Part shown: positions 26,854 through 35,331 of the stretch, piece by piece
How positions within the stretch are numbered: position 1 is the first letter of the stretch
Layout of the letters: the number at the start of each line of letters is the position of its first letter
Origin: Terrabacter aerolatus
Lineage (GTDB): Bacteria; Actinomycetota; Actinomycetes; Actinomycetales; Dermatophilaceae
Assembly: GCF_007991735.1 (NCBI RefSeq)
Contig: NZ_BJYX01000019.1
Location: 1-64,000, forward strand
DNA length: 64,000 nucleotides
Reading direction: 5' to 3'
Program-made: the position numbers and the translations under genes
Notes under the pieces: model-generated
Databases searched by the model: none
What the model was told of the DNA's origin: nothing
Seen by the model: the letters and a program-made list of their open reading frames with translations, nothing else

Positions 26854-27765
26854 TCAGGCGTAGGCCTCGACCTCGTCCGGCGTCGCCCGGCGGACGACGA
26901 CCCGGGTCCAGGCCCCGACGTAGAGACGGTCGTCGTCGCTCAGCTCGGCCTTGGGGCCGACCGAGATGGCCGTGACGGGCAGCGGCCCGGCCGCCGGCCC
27001 GACGAACGTGCCGTTCGAGCTGCCGAGGTCCTCGACGAACCAGCGGGTGCCGTCGGTGGTCAGCTGCGCGTGCCGGCGGCTCACCCCGGGGTCGGACGAC
27101 AGGTCGATCTCGGGTCGGGTGTTCTTGCTCGTGGAGACGCGCCCGAGCAGGACGCTGCGGTGCCGCAGCGGCATGATCGTCGGCAGACCCGGCGACGGGC
27201 AGGGGTCCTCGGCCTCCTGGGTCTGGTACCAGTCCGGGTCGACCCAGACCTCGGCCAGCCACTCGAAGGGCGCCGCGGACGCGCCCGGTCCGGTCGTGGT
27301 CCCGGCCGGGTCCGTCACGCCGGGCGAGCCGGACGAGCCGGGCGAGCCGGTCGAGCCGGAAGGGGGCGCAGGCACGGCCTCGCCGTCGGGCTCGGTGTCC
27401 GCGAGGTCGCCCGGACCGGCTGCCGGGTCCCGCGGCATGGCGCCGGTCGTGAAGTCGTAGCCGCACGCCTCGCAGAAGAGCGCGCCGTCGGGGTTCTCGG
27501 TCGCGCAGTTGGGGCACTCGAGCACCGTTGGGGTGGTGGGTTCCGCCGGGGCAGGTGCAGGCGCAGCGCCGGAGACGGACGACGCGGCCGGTGGCGGATC
27601 GAGGTCGAGCGAGGAGCCCGACGGCGGGGCGCCAGCGCGGGTGGGCGGCTGCGCAGCCCCGGTGGCGGCCGGTGCCGGCTGGGCGTTCGCGTCGATGGGG
27701 GAGCCGCAGGTGTCGCAGTAGTCGTCGGCCTCGGAGGTGTGGCCGTTGGGGCAGACCGCACTCAT
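26854..27765 (-). CDS. FHA-domain protein with two zinc ribbons
   Basis: Likely the phospho-threonine reader of the pknG operon. 303 residues: zinc ribbon 1 at C5-PNGH ... C17, C20 (DDYCDTCG), zinc ribbon 2 at C84, C87, C98, C101, a Pro/Ala/Gly-rich linker, then a C-terminal FHA domain with LLGRVSTSKNTRPEIDL, GVSRRHAQL and DLGSSNGTFV, all the phosphopeptide-binding residues (R, S, R-H, N-G). ATG at 27765 overlaps the VWA stop (ATGA). It is last in the operon. Unlike OdhI/GarA, I see no clear N-terminal ETTS-type phosphosite, so its partner may be another protein. Confidence 0.85.
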   Translation of the reverse strand: MSAVCPNGHTSEADDYCDTCGSPIDANAQPAPAATGAAQPPTRAGAPPSGSSLDLDPPPAASSVSGAAPAPAPAEPTTPTVLECPNCATENPDGALFCEACGYDFTTGAMPRDPAAGPGDLADTEPDGEAVPAPPSGSTGSPGSSGSPGVTDPAGTTTGPGASAAPFEWLAEVWVDPDWYQTQEAEDPCPSPGLPTIMPLRHRSVLLGRVSTSKNTRPEIDLSSDPGVSRRHAQLTTDGTRWFVEDLGSSNGTFVGPAAGPLPVTAISVGPKAELSDDDRLYVGAWTRVVVRRATPDEVEAYA

Positions 27766-29051
27766 CGGCGCACCCGGCTCGTCTTCGTCGAGGCCGTGTC
27801 GAGCGACATCTCGTCCATCTTCGAGGCGCCCTTCTTGAGCCGCACCGTGCCGGTGTCGGCGTCGTCGATCTCGACGACCTTCTTCAGGCGTGTCGTCATC
27901 TCGTCGTTGCCGGTGGAGTCCGCGAGCTGCACGGCGCGGCCGAGCTTGGCCGTCGCGACGTCGTCCTGGCCGGCCGCCTTGGCCGCGAGGCCCTCCTGGA
28001 TGACGGTGGCGAGCTCGGCCTGACCGGTGTACGCGGCGACCGCCGGGTCGATGCGGGTGGTCAGCGAGTCGTCGTTGCTCCACTTGGCCTTGACGAGCGC
28101 CTGCGCGACGGGGTCACCGCCGAGCGAGAACTGCACGCGGGCGGCGAGCTGCTCCTGCCCGAGCGTGCGCGCCGGGAGGCGCACGGCCACGTGGTAGTCA
28201 CGGCTCTCGTCGGACCAGGCTCCGGTCGGGTAGGCGCCGGTGAGCGGGTTGACGACGGTCCGGCGTGACGTGAGGTCCTCGAGGGTCGGGGAGACCTGCT
28301 TGACGAAGAGCAGCTCGGCCCCCTGCGGGACCCAGACGCGCAGCTCCGAGTTGGCGATTCCGCGCGACATCGACGCGCGCATCATCGCCTCGAACTCGGC
28401 CGCCATCTCCTCGGGCGCCGGGATGAGGTCGACGGTGCCGAGCAGGGCCGAGGCGATGCCGCGGACCTCGTCGACGCGCCACTGGTCGCCGACGCCGCGG
28501 CAGTCGCACTGGTACGCGCCGACGCAGCTGGCCACCGCAGCCTGCAGCGAGGCCTGGGTCTCGCCCTCGTTGACGCCGTCGGTGAGCAGGATCGCGTGGC
28601 GCTTGGTGACGTACGGGACGGTCTCGAAGATCTGGCGGGCCAGGGTGAGCCAGGTGCCCATGGCCGTGCCACCGTTGGCACGCAGCCCCTCGATGGCCCG
28701 ATTGGCCTCTCCGCGGGTGTGCGCCGACATCGGCACGAGGGCGCCCTGGTGGCTGTACGGGTAGACGATCTGGGCGGTGCCGTTGCCCGAGACGATCGAG
28801 AAGAGGGTGCCGTCGACGATCTCCGCGAGCGCGGCCTTGGCGGCGTCTCCCGCGGCCTGCACGCCCCGACGACCCATCGAGCCCGAGGTGTCGATGAGGA
28901 TGACCTCGGCAGCCGACCCGGGGTCGGACAGCCCGGCCGAGGCCGTCGCCGCGGACGCGCCCGTCGAGGTCACGCGGACGATGGCGTGGACGTCGGTGCC
29001 CCCGTCGGGCAGGAACTCGTTCTGGAACACCTCTGCGGTGAAGTCAGCCAT
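27762..29051 (-). CDS. von Willebrand factor A domain protein
   Basis: A 429-residue cytosolic VWA protein. The metal-ion site (MIDAS) is ILIDTSGSMG at residues 51-60, with later VWA elements GGTAMGTWL and LLTDGVNEGE. Three cysteines in CVGAYQCDC are close together after the domain. The C-terminal part (residues 220-429) is a beta-rich region followed by a helical repeat-like stretch ending in KKGASKMDEM. VWA proteins of this kind occur with TelA/TerD-type stress operons and AAA ATPases. Starts 8 bases inside the PP2C gene; stop overlaps the FHA start. Confidence 0.82.
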   Translation of the reverse strand: MADFTAEVFQNEFLPDGGTDVHAIVRVTSTGASAATASAGLSDPGSAAEVILIDTSGSMGRRGVQAAGDAAKAALAEIVDGTLFSIVSGNGTAQIVYPYSHQGALVPMSAHTRGEANRAIEGLRANGGTAMGTWLTLARQIFETVPYVTKRHAILLTDGVNEGETQASLQAAVASCVGAYQCDCRGVGDQWRVDEVRGIASALLGTVDLIPAPEEMAAEFEAMMRASMSRGIANSELRVWVPQGAELLFVKQVSPTLEDLTSRRTVVNPLTGAYPTGAWSDESRDYHVAVRLPARTLGQEQLAARVQFSLGGDPVAQALVKAKWSNDDSLTTRIDPAVAAYTGQAELATVIQEGLAAKAAGQDDVATAKLGRAVQLADSTGNDEMTTRLKKVVEIDDADTGTVRLKKGASKMDEMSLDTASTKTSRVRR

Positions 29052-30432
29052 CCGTCGGGTCCCCTTCCACCGGCGCCGCGGACGCGGTCGCCTCGGTCGT
29101 CGTGCTCGATCCTCGCCCAGCCAGTCTGGCGAGGGCAACCGTGATGTTGTCGCGTCCACCCTGCTCGTTGGCGAAGTCGACGAGCGCCTGGGCCACCGTG
29201 GTGGGCGTGACGTCGTCGAGCCGGGCCGACGCGTCGTGCAGCAGGCTGCGCAGGTCCTCGGCCTCCGAGCAGTAGTTCCACAGCCCGTCGGAGCAGACCA
29301 TGAGCCAGCCCGGGGTCGCCCTCATCGTCGTCAGGTGCGGGGTGAGGTCCTCGGGTGCGTCCCGGCCCAGCCAGCGGGTGATGGAGTGCGCGTGCGGGCC
29401 CGTCTCGGCCTCGAGACGAGGTATGCCGGCAGCCATCTGCTCCTGCGCGAACGAGTCGTCGCGGCCGAGCTGGGTCGCAGGCTCGTCCGCGGCGTCGGGC
29501 AGCCAGTAGACGCGGCTGTCGCCGACGTTGCCGGCGACGATGACGTCGTCCTCGACGACCGCTGCGGCCAGGGTGCACGACGGGGGGTTGGGCACGTCCT
29601 CGACCGCGGCCGCCACGGCCTCGTTGGCCCGGGTCACGGCGCCCGTGAGCGCCCGACCCGCGCCGGCCGCCCACGCGTCCGGGGTGCCGGCGCCCTTGGG
29701 GAACGGCTGGTCGAGCGCGGCCCGCGCGGCCTGGGCGGCGGCGAGGGAGGCGATGTGCGAGTCGGTCGCCATCGAGACGCCGTCACACACGACGAGGACG
29801 GCCCGCGAACCCGGTCCGTCGCTCGCGCTGAGCGACATCGCGTCCTCGTTGCGCGCGTGGCGCCGGCCGATGTCGCAGACCCCGCCGACCCACGTCGTCG
29901 GGGACTCGACGAGGTGGTCGCGGGGGTTGGGTGGCGGTGTGCCGCACTGGTCGCAGTAGCCGTCGACGATGCGGCCCTGGCCGCAGGCCTGGCAGGTCGG
30001 CTCGTCGTCGGCCGGCACCACGGCAGCCGAGGGCACCGCGCCGGTCCAGCCGACGTCGAGCGGCGACTCCTCGCCGGCTGGGGCGGTCTGGGGCGTCGCC
30101 GAGGTCAGCACCGCGCCGTCCGGGTCGGTGGGGGCCGTGGCGGCGCCGGTCGGGGTGGCGGCGTGGGGCAGACCCGAGACCACGGCGGACGCGCGGGGGG
30201 CGACGACGAGGTCCGCGCCGCACTCCTCGCAGAAGCTCGACGCGGCCGGGTTGGCCGTGCCGCACGCGGGGCAGTCGCGCGACGCCGTAACCGCTGTCCC
30301 AAGACCCGTCGCAGGACCTGTGGCAGGACGCGCCGCAGGGTGCGTCGCAGGGTGGCCGGTCGGGCTCGTCGCAGGGTCGGCCGCGGGCACCGGAGCGGCC
30401 TGCGGCGCTCCCGTCGTCGGGATGTCGGTCAC
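29044..30432 (-). CDS. PP2C-type Ser/Thr phosphatase with two zinc ribbons
   Basis: A 462-residue phosphatase, probably the one that reverses PknG. Zinc ribbon 1: C54, C57, C68, C71; zinc ribbon 2: C147, C150, C160, C163 with IVDGYCDQCG, near-identical to a ribbon in the kinase. The PP2C domain (about 180-445) shows GRRHARNEDA, VVCDGVS, GNVGDSRVYW, CSDGLWNY and GGRDNITVAL, so the metal-binding aspartates are present. GTG 30432 overlaps the pknG stop (GTGA); an ATG 12 bases further up is possible. Cytosolic, no membrane segment. Confidence 0.88.
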   Translation of the reverse strand: MTDIPTTGAPQAAPVPAADPATSPTGHPATHPAARPATGPATGLGTAVTASRDCPACGTANPAASSFCEECGADLVVAPRASAVVSGLPHAATPTGAATAPTDPDGAVLTSATPQTAPAGEESPLDVGWTGAVPSAAVVPADDEPTCQACGQGRIVDGYCDQCGTPPPNPRDHLVESPTTWVGGVCDIGRRHARNEDAMSLSASDGPGSRAVLVVCDGVSMATDSHIASLAAAQAARAALDQPFPKGAGTPDAWAAGAGRALTGAVTRANEAVAAAVEDVPNPPSCTLAAAVVEDDVIVAGNVGDSRVYWLPDAADEPATQLGRDDSFAQEQMAAGIPRLEAETGPHAHSITRWLGRDAPEDLTPHLTTMRATPGWLMVCSDGLWNYCSEAEDLRSLLHDASARLDDVTPTTVAQALVDFANEQGGRDNITVALARLAGRGSSTTTEATASAAPVEGDPTDG

Positions 30433-33026
30433 CAGAGGCTCCATGGTCGGATGGCGTTGGCCTCGTCGACGAGGGGGACGCGCTCGGACAGGTCGGGGGT
30501 TCGTTTGGCCAGCTCACGCAGGGCCTCCTCGAGCCCGATGCGCAGGCCGTTGGGGGTGCCCTTGTGCTCGCCGAGGCGGACGTCGGCCTTGTTGCCGGTC
30601 TGCTCCACCGTCACGAGCGCCTCACGGTAGATGAGCGTCGTCAGCTCGGCCCGGCGCCGCGCCGACAGCGACGTGTCTTCGAGGGTGCGCAGCGCCTCGG
30701 CGAGGTCGGGCAGGCCACGGTTGGCCCGGGCGAGCAGCTCGGCCAGGCCGGCGCGGGCCGTGCGGTAGGCGCTCGACTGCATCGGGACGAGTCGGTAGGC
30801 GGCGACGGCGCCGTCGACGTCGGACCGTGCGGCCCGGATGCGGGCCAGGCCGAAGGCGGACATGGGCACGTAGGTCGCGTCCGTCCGGGCGCACGCGACG
30901 TAGAGGTTCTCGGCCACGGCGTCGTCGCCGGCCTGCTCGGACGCCTGGGCGAGGGCGAGCTTCGGGGCGAGCTCGCCCGGGACCTGCCCGTAGACCGCGT
31001 TGAAGGCGGCTTGAGCGGCACGTGAGTCGCCGCGTTCGAGGGCAGCGAGGCCCTGCATCCAGACCGCGCGCCACTCCCACGGGTCGGCGCTCAACAGCTC
31101 GCCCGAGGTGGACTCGGCCACGTCCGGCTGTCCGGCGTCGAGGGCGGCACGGGCCTGCTCGAGCAACACCTCAGTGGTGCGCACGGCGGCCCGCCTGAGC
31201 GTGGACAGGCGCTCCTGCGGGGTGCCCGAGACGGTCGTCAGCCAGCCGGTCTGCGGATCGTGCGGGTCACGGCGCAGCGCCGGCAGGTTGCGCCAGTCGT
31301 CGGGCTCGACGCCGGGCGTCGGCACGTCGAAGAGGAGCGAACTGACGGTGCTCGTCGCGGCGCCGGACCCACGGTCGAGGGCCACGACCTCACGCAGGAC
31401 GCCGATCATCTGCGAGCGCAGCTCGTCGGCGGAGACGAACCGGTCGTCGCGGTTGGGCGCGCAGGCCTTGGCGACGAGTCGGTAGAAGGAGTCGTAGCGC
31501 TGGAAGACCGGCACGGTGTCCTGCGCGGGCAGGACGTTGAGGTAGGTGGTCTGGTAGCCGCGGAACTCCATCGTGAGCACGACGAGCGTGCGCCCGATCG
31601 TGTAGATGTCCGAGGCGGGGGAGACCCCGAGCTCGGCGACCTCGGGAGCCTGGTAGCCGACGGTGCCGAAGATCGCCGAGTCGTCGTCGTCCGCCCGACG
31701 CACGCCGCCGAGGTCGATGAGCTTGACCTCGTCGCCGACCTGGATGATGTTGTCGGGCTTGAAGTCGCAGTAGACGAGCCCGAGGTCGTGGAGGTACTGG
31801 AACGACGGCAGGATCTCGAGGATGTAGGCGAGCGCCTGGTCGACCGGCAGGGGGTCGTACCTGCCGGCAGCCTGGAGGCGCTGCTTGAGGATCGACTTCA
31901 GCGACGTGCCACCGACGTACTCCATGACGATGTAGCCGGCGTCGTCGTGCGTCACGAAGTTGTAGATCTCGACGATGCTCGGGTGCGAGACCTGCGCGAG
32001 GAAGCGCTGCTCGGCGATCGCCGCGGCCAGGGCGTCGGGGTCGGCCGAGTTGAGCAGGCCCTTGAGCACGACCCAGCGGTCGGAGACGTTCTTGTCGCGG
32101 GCGAGGTAGATCCAGCCGAGGCCACCGTGGGCGAGGCAGCCGGCGACCTCGTACTGCCCGGCGACGAGGTCGCCGGCCTTGAGCTTGGGGTCGAACGAGA
32201 ACGGGTGACGGCACGTGGCGCAGAAGCCGTTGGTGCGGCCGGGCTTGCCGTCCCTGCCGCGGCCGACCGGCTCGCCGCACTTGGGGCAGTAGCGCTTGTT
32301 CTCCGGGACCGACGGGTCCTTGAGGAGCGCCTTGGCGGCGTCGATCTCCGGTGCCGGGCGCACCGTCGTGATGCCGCCCCCGAGACGGGCCGAGCGCAGG
32401 CGCTGGGAGCCTCCGGTGCGGCGCGTGGCGATGGACCCGGACTCGCGGGCCCGTTTCGAGCCCAGGGCGGCCGACGCGAGGTTGCTCGAGGCCGCCGAGC
32501 GGGTGGAGATCTCCGGACCCACGCCCGCGGTGCCTCCGTTGCCCCCGTTGCCCCCGTTGCCCCCGTTGACCCCGGTGGATCCGTTGGCCCCGTTCGTGTC
32601 GTGGCCCCCCGAGCCGGCGGTGGGTGCGGTCACCCCGGACGCGTTCCCGGACCCGTTCCGGCCGGGCGCGCCGGCAGCAGCGGCGTAGCCGGCGGCACTC
32701 AGCTGGTCGGCGGGGGTGCCGCAGACGTTGCAGTAGCCGGCCTCGATGGTTCCGCTGCAGCCGGGCTGCTGGCAGGCCCCGCCCTCGGGGATCGCCGGCC
32801 CGGCGGCGGCCGGACCCGACGGCGAGGTGGCCATGGCGCTCGACGTGACGCGTGACGCGCCGGTGGCGCTCGTGGCACCCAGGGCACCCAGGGCACCCAG
32901 GGCACCCAGGGCACTCTGGGTACCCGTGGCGCCTGCGGGGACGGGGTTCGACCCGGCCGCCATGCCGCACACGTCGCAGTAGCCGTCGAGGATCGTTCCG
33001 GTGCAGCCCGGCTGCGTGCAGGTCAT
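30429..33026 (-). CDS. pknG: PknG-like Ser/Thr protein kinase with zinc ribbons, rubredoxin site and TPR
   Basis: An 865-residue soluble kinase, longer than Mycobacterium PknG (750). Two extra N-terminal zinc ribbons: C3, C8, C17, C20 (ILDGYCDVCG) and C85, C90, C99, C102; a low-complexity linker with ALG and NGG repeats; the PknG rubredoxin-like site CPKC (247-250) and CATC (269-272); kinase domain about 288-550 with Lys322 in VVLKGLL, YCDFKPDN (Asp421) and the DLGG metal site (Asp438); C-terminal TPR region to the end. PknG senses amino-acid and redox state and controls 2-oxoglutarate metabolism through an FHA protein. Start ATG 33026 overlaps the previous stop. Longer upstream frames are shadows. 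Confidence 0.93.
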   Translation of the reverse strand: MTCTQPGCTGTILDGYCDVCGMAAGSNPVPAGATGTQSALGALGALGALGATSATGASRVTSSAMATSPSGPAAAGPAIPEGGACQQPGCSGTIEAGYCNVCGTPADQLSAAGYAAAAGAPGRNGSGNASGVTAPTAGSGGHDTNGANGSTGVNGGNGGNGGNGGTAGVGPEISTRSAASSNLASAALGSKRARESGSIATRRTGGSQRLRSARLGGGITTVRPAPEIDAAKALLKDPSVPENKRYCPKCGEPVGRGRDGKPGRTNGFCATCRHPFSFDPKLKAGDLVAGQYEVAGCLAHGGLGWIYLARDKNVSDRWVVLKGLLNSADPDALAAAIAEQRFLAQVSHPSIVEIYNFVTHDDAGYIVMEYVGGTSLKSILKQRLQAAGRYDPLPVDQALAYILEILPSFQYLHDLGLVYCDFKPDNIIQVGDEVKLIDLGGVRRADDDDSAIFGTVGYQAPEVAELGVSPASDIYTIGRTLVVLTMEFRGYQTTYLNVLPAQDTVPVFQRYDSFYRLVAKACAPNRDDRFVSADELRSQMIGVLREVVALDRGSGAATSTVSSLLFDVPTPGVEPDDWRNLPALRRDPHDPQTGWLTTVSGTPQERLSTLRRAAVRTTEVLLEQARAALDAGQPDVAESTSGELLSADPWEWRAVWMQGLAALERGDSRAAQAAFNAVYGQVPGELAPKLALAQASEQAGDDAVAENLYVACARTDATYVPMSAFGLARIRAARSDVDGAVAAYRLVPMQSSAYRTARAGLAELLARANRGLPDLAEALRTLEDTSLSARRRAELTTLIYREALVTVEQTGNKADVRLGEHKGTPNGLRIGLEEALRELAKRTPDLSERVPLVDEANAIRPWSLW
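32535..32920. repeat. 9-bp repeats inside the pknG linker
   Basis: Two short-period arrays in the coding sequence: gttgccccc about four times near 32538-32572 (NGGNGG residues) and ggcacccag about four times near 32877-32916 (ALGALG residues). The period is a multiple of three, so length change would alter only linker length. Confidence 0.8.
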
Positions 33027-34336
33027 GGGCGGGGCCTCTGGGGTCGGGGTGCAGGAGGTCGGGGTGCGGGAGATCGGGGTGCGGGAGGTGGAGGGGCAGC
33101 GGGTCCGGGTGCCGTGGAGGTCGCTGGCACGGGGCCCGCGACCGCGCGTGCGGCCCGCGGCTGGGGCCGGGTGGCCGCGTCGACGTAGGCCGAGAAGGCG
33201 GCCGCGAGGGCACGCGCCCTCGCGATGGGAAGGGGCCGGGCGGCCAGGGTCTCGTCGAGGCGGCGTCGCAGCTCGGCCACGTCCTCGGCCACCTCGGGTG
33301 CCAGCACGGCGGACCCCGCCATGGCGCCCACGGCGCCCACGAGGCCGACGACCTCGTCGCGCTCGGCCAGCCCTGCGGCATACGTCTCGTGGGCGAGGTC
33401 GAGCGCCCGCGAGACCCGCTCGAGCTTGGCGCGGTATGCCGTGAGCTCGGCCGCCGCCTGCGGCACCGGTCCCAGCGCGCGGACGTTGGGGATGGCGAGG
33501 TGCGGTGCCGGCGTGATGGCCTCGACGCAGGCACGTTCGAGGGCGCGGATCGCGGCGGCGCGGGCGTCGAGCTCCTCGACCTGCTGCTGGGTGCGCACGC
33601 GGCTGCGGGCCGCGGAGGCGCGCTCGGCAGCGGCGACGATGAGGTCGCGCTCGAGCACGGCGACGTCGATCTCGAGCGGGCCGATGATGCCGCCGACGTC
33701 CGCTCCGCGCCGCGCGCGCTCGACGAGGTCGTCCATGCGACGGTCGAGCCTCGTGAGCTTCTCCGCCGCGTCGTCGCGCTGGGCGCCGGCCGGGACGAGC
33801 GCAAGCTGGTCGCGGGTGCGTTCGAGGCCCGCGCGGACCAGGGTGATCCGCTGCGCCGCCTCGGCGGCCCCGGGGGCCAGGGAGGCTCGAGCCTGCAGGG
33901 TCCGGGTCAGCGAGTCGAGCAGCCGGCACGCCTCGGGGAGGCTGACGGCCAGCGAACCGCTGGACGGCAGCGAGAGGTGCTCGGTCGTGTTGGAGTCGAG
34001 CCGCCCGTGGATGAGGGTCGAGAGGCGCTCGGCCTCGACGGGACCGACCCGCCCGCCGTCGAACGTCGTCTCGAGGAGGGTCAGCCGGTCGCTGACCGCC
34101 TTCCAGAAGGTCAACGCCACCGTGAGGTCGTTGGTGATCGCGACCTGCTCCGCCTGGGAGAGCTTGAGCACGGCCCGGTCCACCTCGCCGAGGTCCGCTC
34201 GGCGCTGGGCGACCCACTCGCGCAGGGCGAAGAGGTAGGTCTGGGCCTCGGCGGCCTGGACCGGCACGCCGAGACGGCCGGGCGCCGTCGGTGCGGCGGT
34301 GCCCGGGTCCGACTGGCTCTGCGGCACTGCGGTCAT
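33023..34336 (-). CDS. Coiled-coil protein of the pknG operon
   Basis: A 437-residue, mainly helical protein with no recognised enzyme domain. Residues 25-370 are heptad-like and rich in Ala, Glu, Arg and Leu (QVEELDARAAAIRALERA), consistent with long coiled coils. The last 40 residues are Pro/Arg/Ala repeats (APRSPAPRPPAPRP). ATG 34336 overlaps the glnH stop and its own stop overlaps pknG, so it is made in step with both. It could be the scaffold joining membrane sensor and kinase; that is inference from position only. Confidence 0.75.
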   Translation of the reverse strand: MTAVPQSQSDPGTAAPTAPGRLGVPVQAAEAQTYLFALREWVAQRRADLGEVDRAVLKLSQAEQVAITNDLTVALTFWKAVSDRLTLLETTFDGGRVGPVEAERLSTLIHGRLDSNTTEHLSLPSSGSLAVSLPEACRLLDSLTRTLQARASLAPGAAEAAQRITLVRAGLERTRDQLALVPAGAQRDDAAEKLTRLDRRMDDLVERARRGADVGGIIGPLEIDVAVLERDLIVAAAERASAARSRVRTQQQVEELDARAAAIRALERACVEAITPAPHLAIPNVRALGPVPQAAAELTAYRAKLERVSRALDLAHETYAAGLAERDEVVGLVGAVGAMAGSAVLAPEVAEDVAELRRRLDETLAARPLPIARARALAAAFSAYVDAATRPQPRAARAVAGPVPATSTAPGPAAPPPPAPRSPAPRPPAPRPQRPRP

Positions 34337-35331
34337 CGTCCGTAGACCGGTGTCGGGGGTGCCGGGGCGGGGCCGAGCGGTCCTGCCAGCCAGCGGTTGT
34401 AGATCGCCTTCCACTGCCCGTCCGCCTCGAGGTCGGCGATGACGCGGTTGACGTAGCGGGCGAGGTACGTGTCGGCCTTGTTGAGGCCCAGCCCGTACGG
34501 TTCGACGGTGATCGCTTTGGCGCTCGTGATGACGGTGTTGGGGTCCTGCGCGGCGAGGCCGGCCAGCACCGTGTCGTCACCGGTGATGGCGTCGGCCTTG
34601 CCCTGCTGGAGCAGGACGAGGCAGCCGGTGTGCGTGCCGGCGGTGACGACGACCGGCCCCGGGACCTGTTGCAGCTTGGTCAGCGACGTCGTGCCGGTGG
34701 GGGCGCAGACCCGCTTGCCCTTGAGGTCGGCCAGTCCCCACGAGGCGGCGTTCTTGTCGTCGCTGACCAGGCTCTTGGAGATGAGGACCTTCTGGCCGGA
34801 GCGGTAGTACTCGGCGGAGAAGGCGATGTCGTTCCAACGGCCGCACGTCATCGACATGTTGCGCGCGACCATGTCGACCTCGCCGTCCTTGAGCAGCGGG
34901 ATGCGGTCGTTGGCCGTGATGACCCGCAGCTGCACCTTGTTCGCGTCGCCGAAGATCGCCTTGGCCACGGCCCGGGCCATGTCGATGTCGAAGCCCTCGA
35001 TGCCACCCGTGAACGCGTTGCGGGCCCCGAAGAGGTAGGTGTCGGCGGACACCCCGACCGTGAGGTAGCCCTTGTCGATGATCTTGCGCATCGGCGCGTC
35101 GGAGATCTGGTCGCGGCTCGGCAGGCTGGGGAGCGGGGCGTAGGACTGCGTGGCGTTGTCGCACGTCGGGGCGGTGACCGCGGGTGCGTTGCTCGCCGGC
35201 TTGGGAGCGGCCGTCGTGGGCAGCTGGGTGTCGGCGTACGTCACGCCCGAACAGCCTGCGAGCGCACCCAGGCCGACCACGGCGACGAGGGTGGAGAGGC
35301 GGCGGCGCAGCGCCGTGGTCGACGCGCTCAT
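34333..35331 (-). CDS. glnH: GlnH-like amino-acid-binding lipoprotein
   Basis: Glutamate/aspartate-type periplasmic binding lipoprotein, 332 residues, lipobox ALAGC with Cys27. The fold shows YLTVGVSADTYLFG, IEGFDIDMARAVAKAIFG and a hinge near RVCAPTGTTSL. In Mycobacterium and Corynebacterium GlnH binds amino acids outside the membrane and signals via GlnX to PknG. No ABC permease or ATPase gene is beside it, which fits a sensing rather than import role. ATG 35331 overlaps the glnX stop. Confidence 0.9.
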   Translation of the reverse strand: MSASTTALRRRLSTLVAVVGLGALAGCSGVTYADTQLPTTAAPKPASNAPAVTAPTCDNATQSYAPLPSLPSRDQISDAPMRKIIDKGYLTVGVSADTYLFGARNAFTGGIEGFDIDMARAVAKAIFGDANKVQLRVITANDRIPLLKDGEVDMVARNMSMTCGRWNDIAFSAEYYRSGQKVLISKSLVSDDKNAASWGLADLKGKRVCAPTGTTSLTKLQQVPGPVVVTAGTHTGCLVLLQQGKADAITGDDTVLAGLAAQDPNTVITSAKAITVEPYGLGLNKADTYLARYVNRVIADLEADGQWKAIYNRWLAGPLGPAPAPPTPVYGR

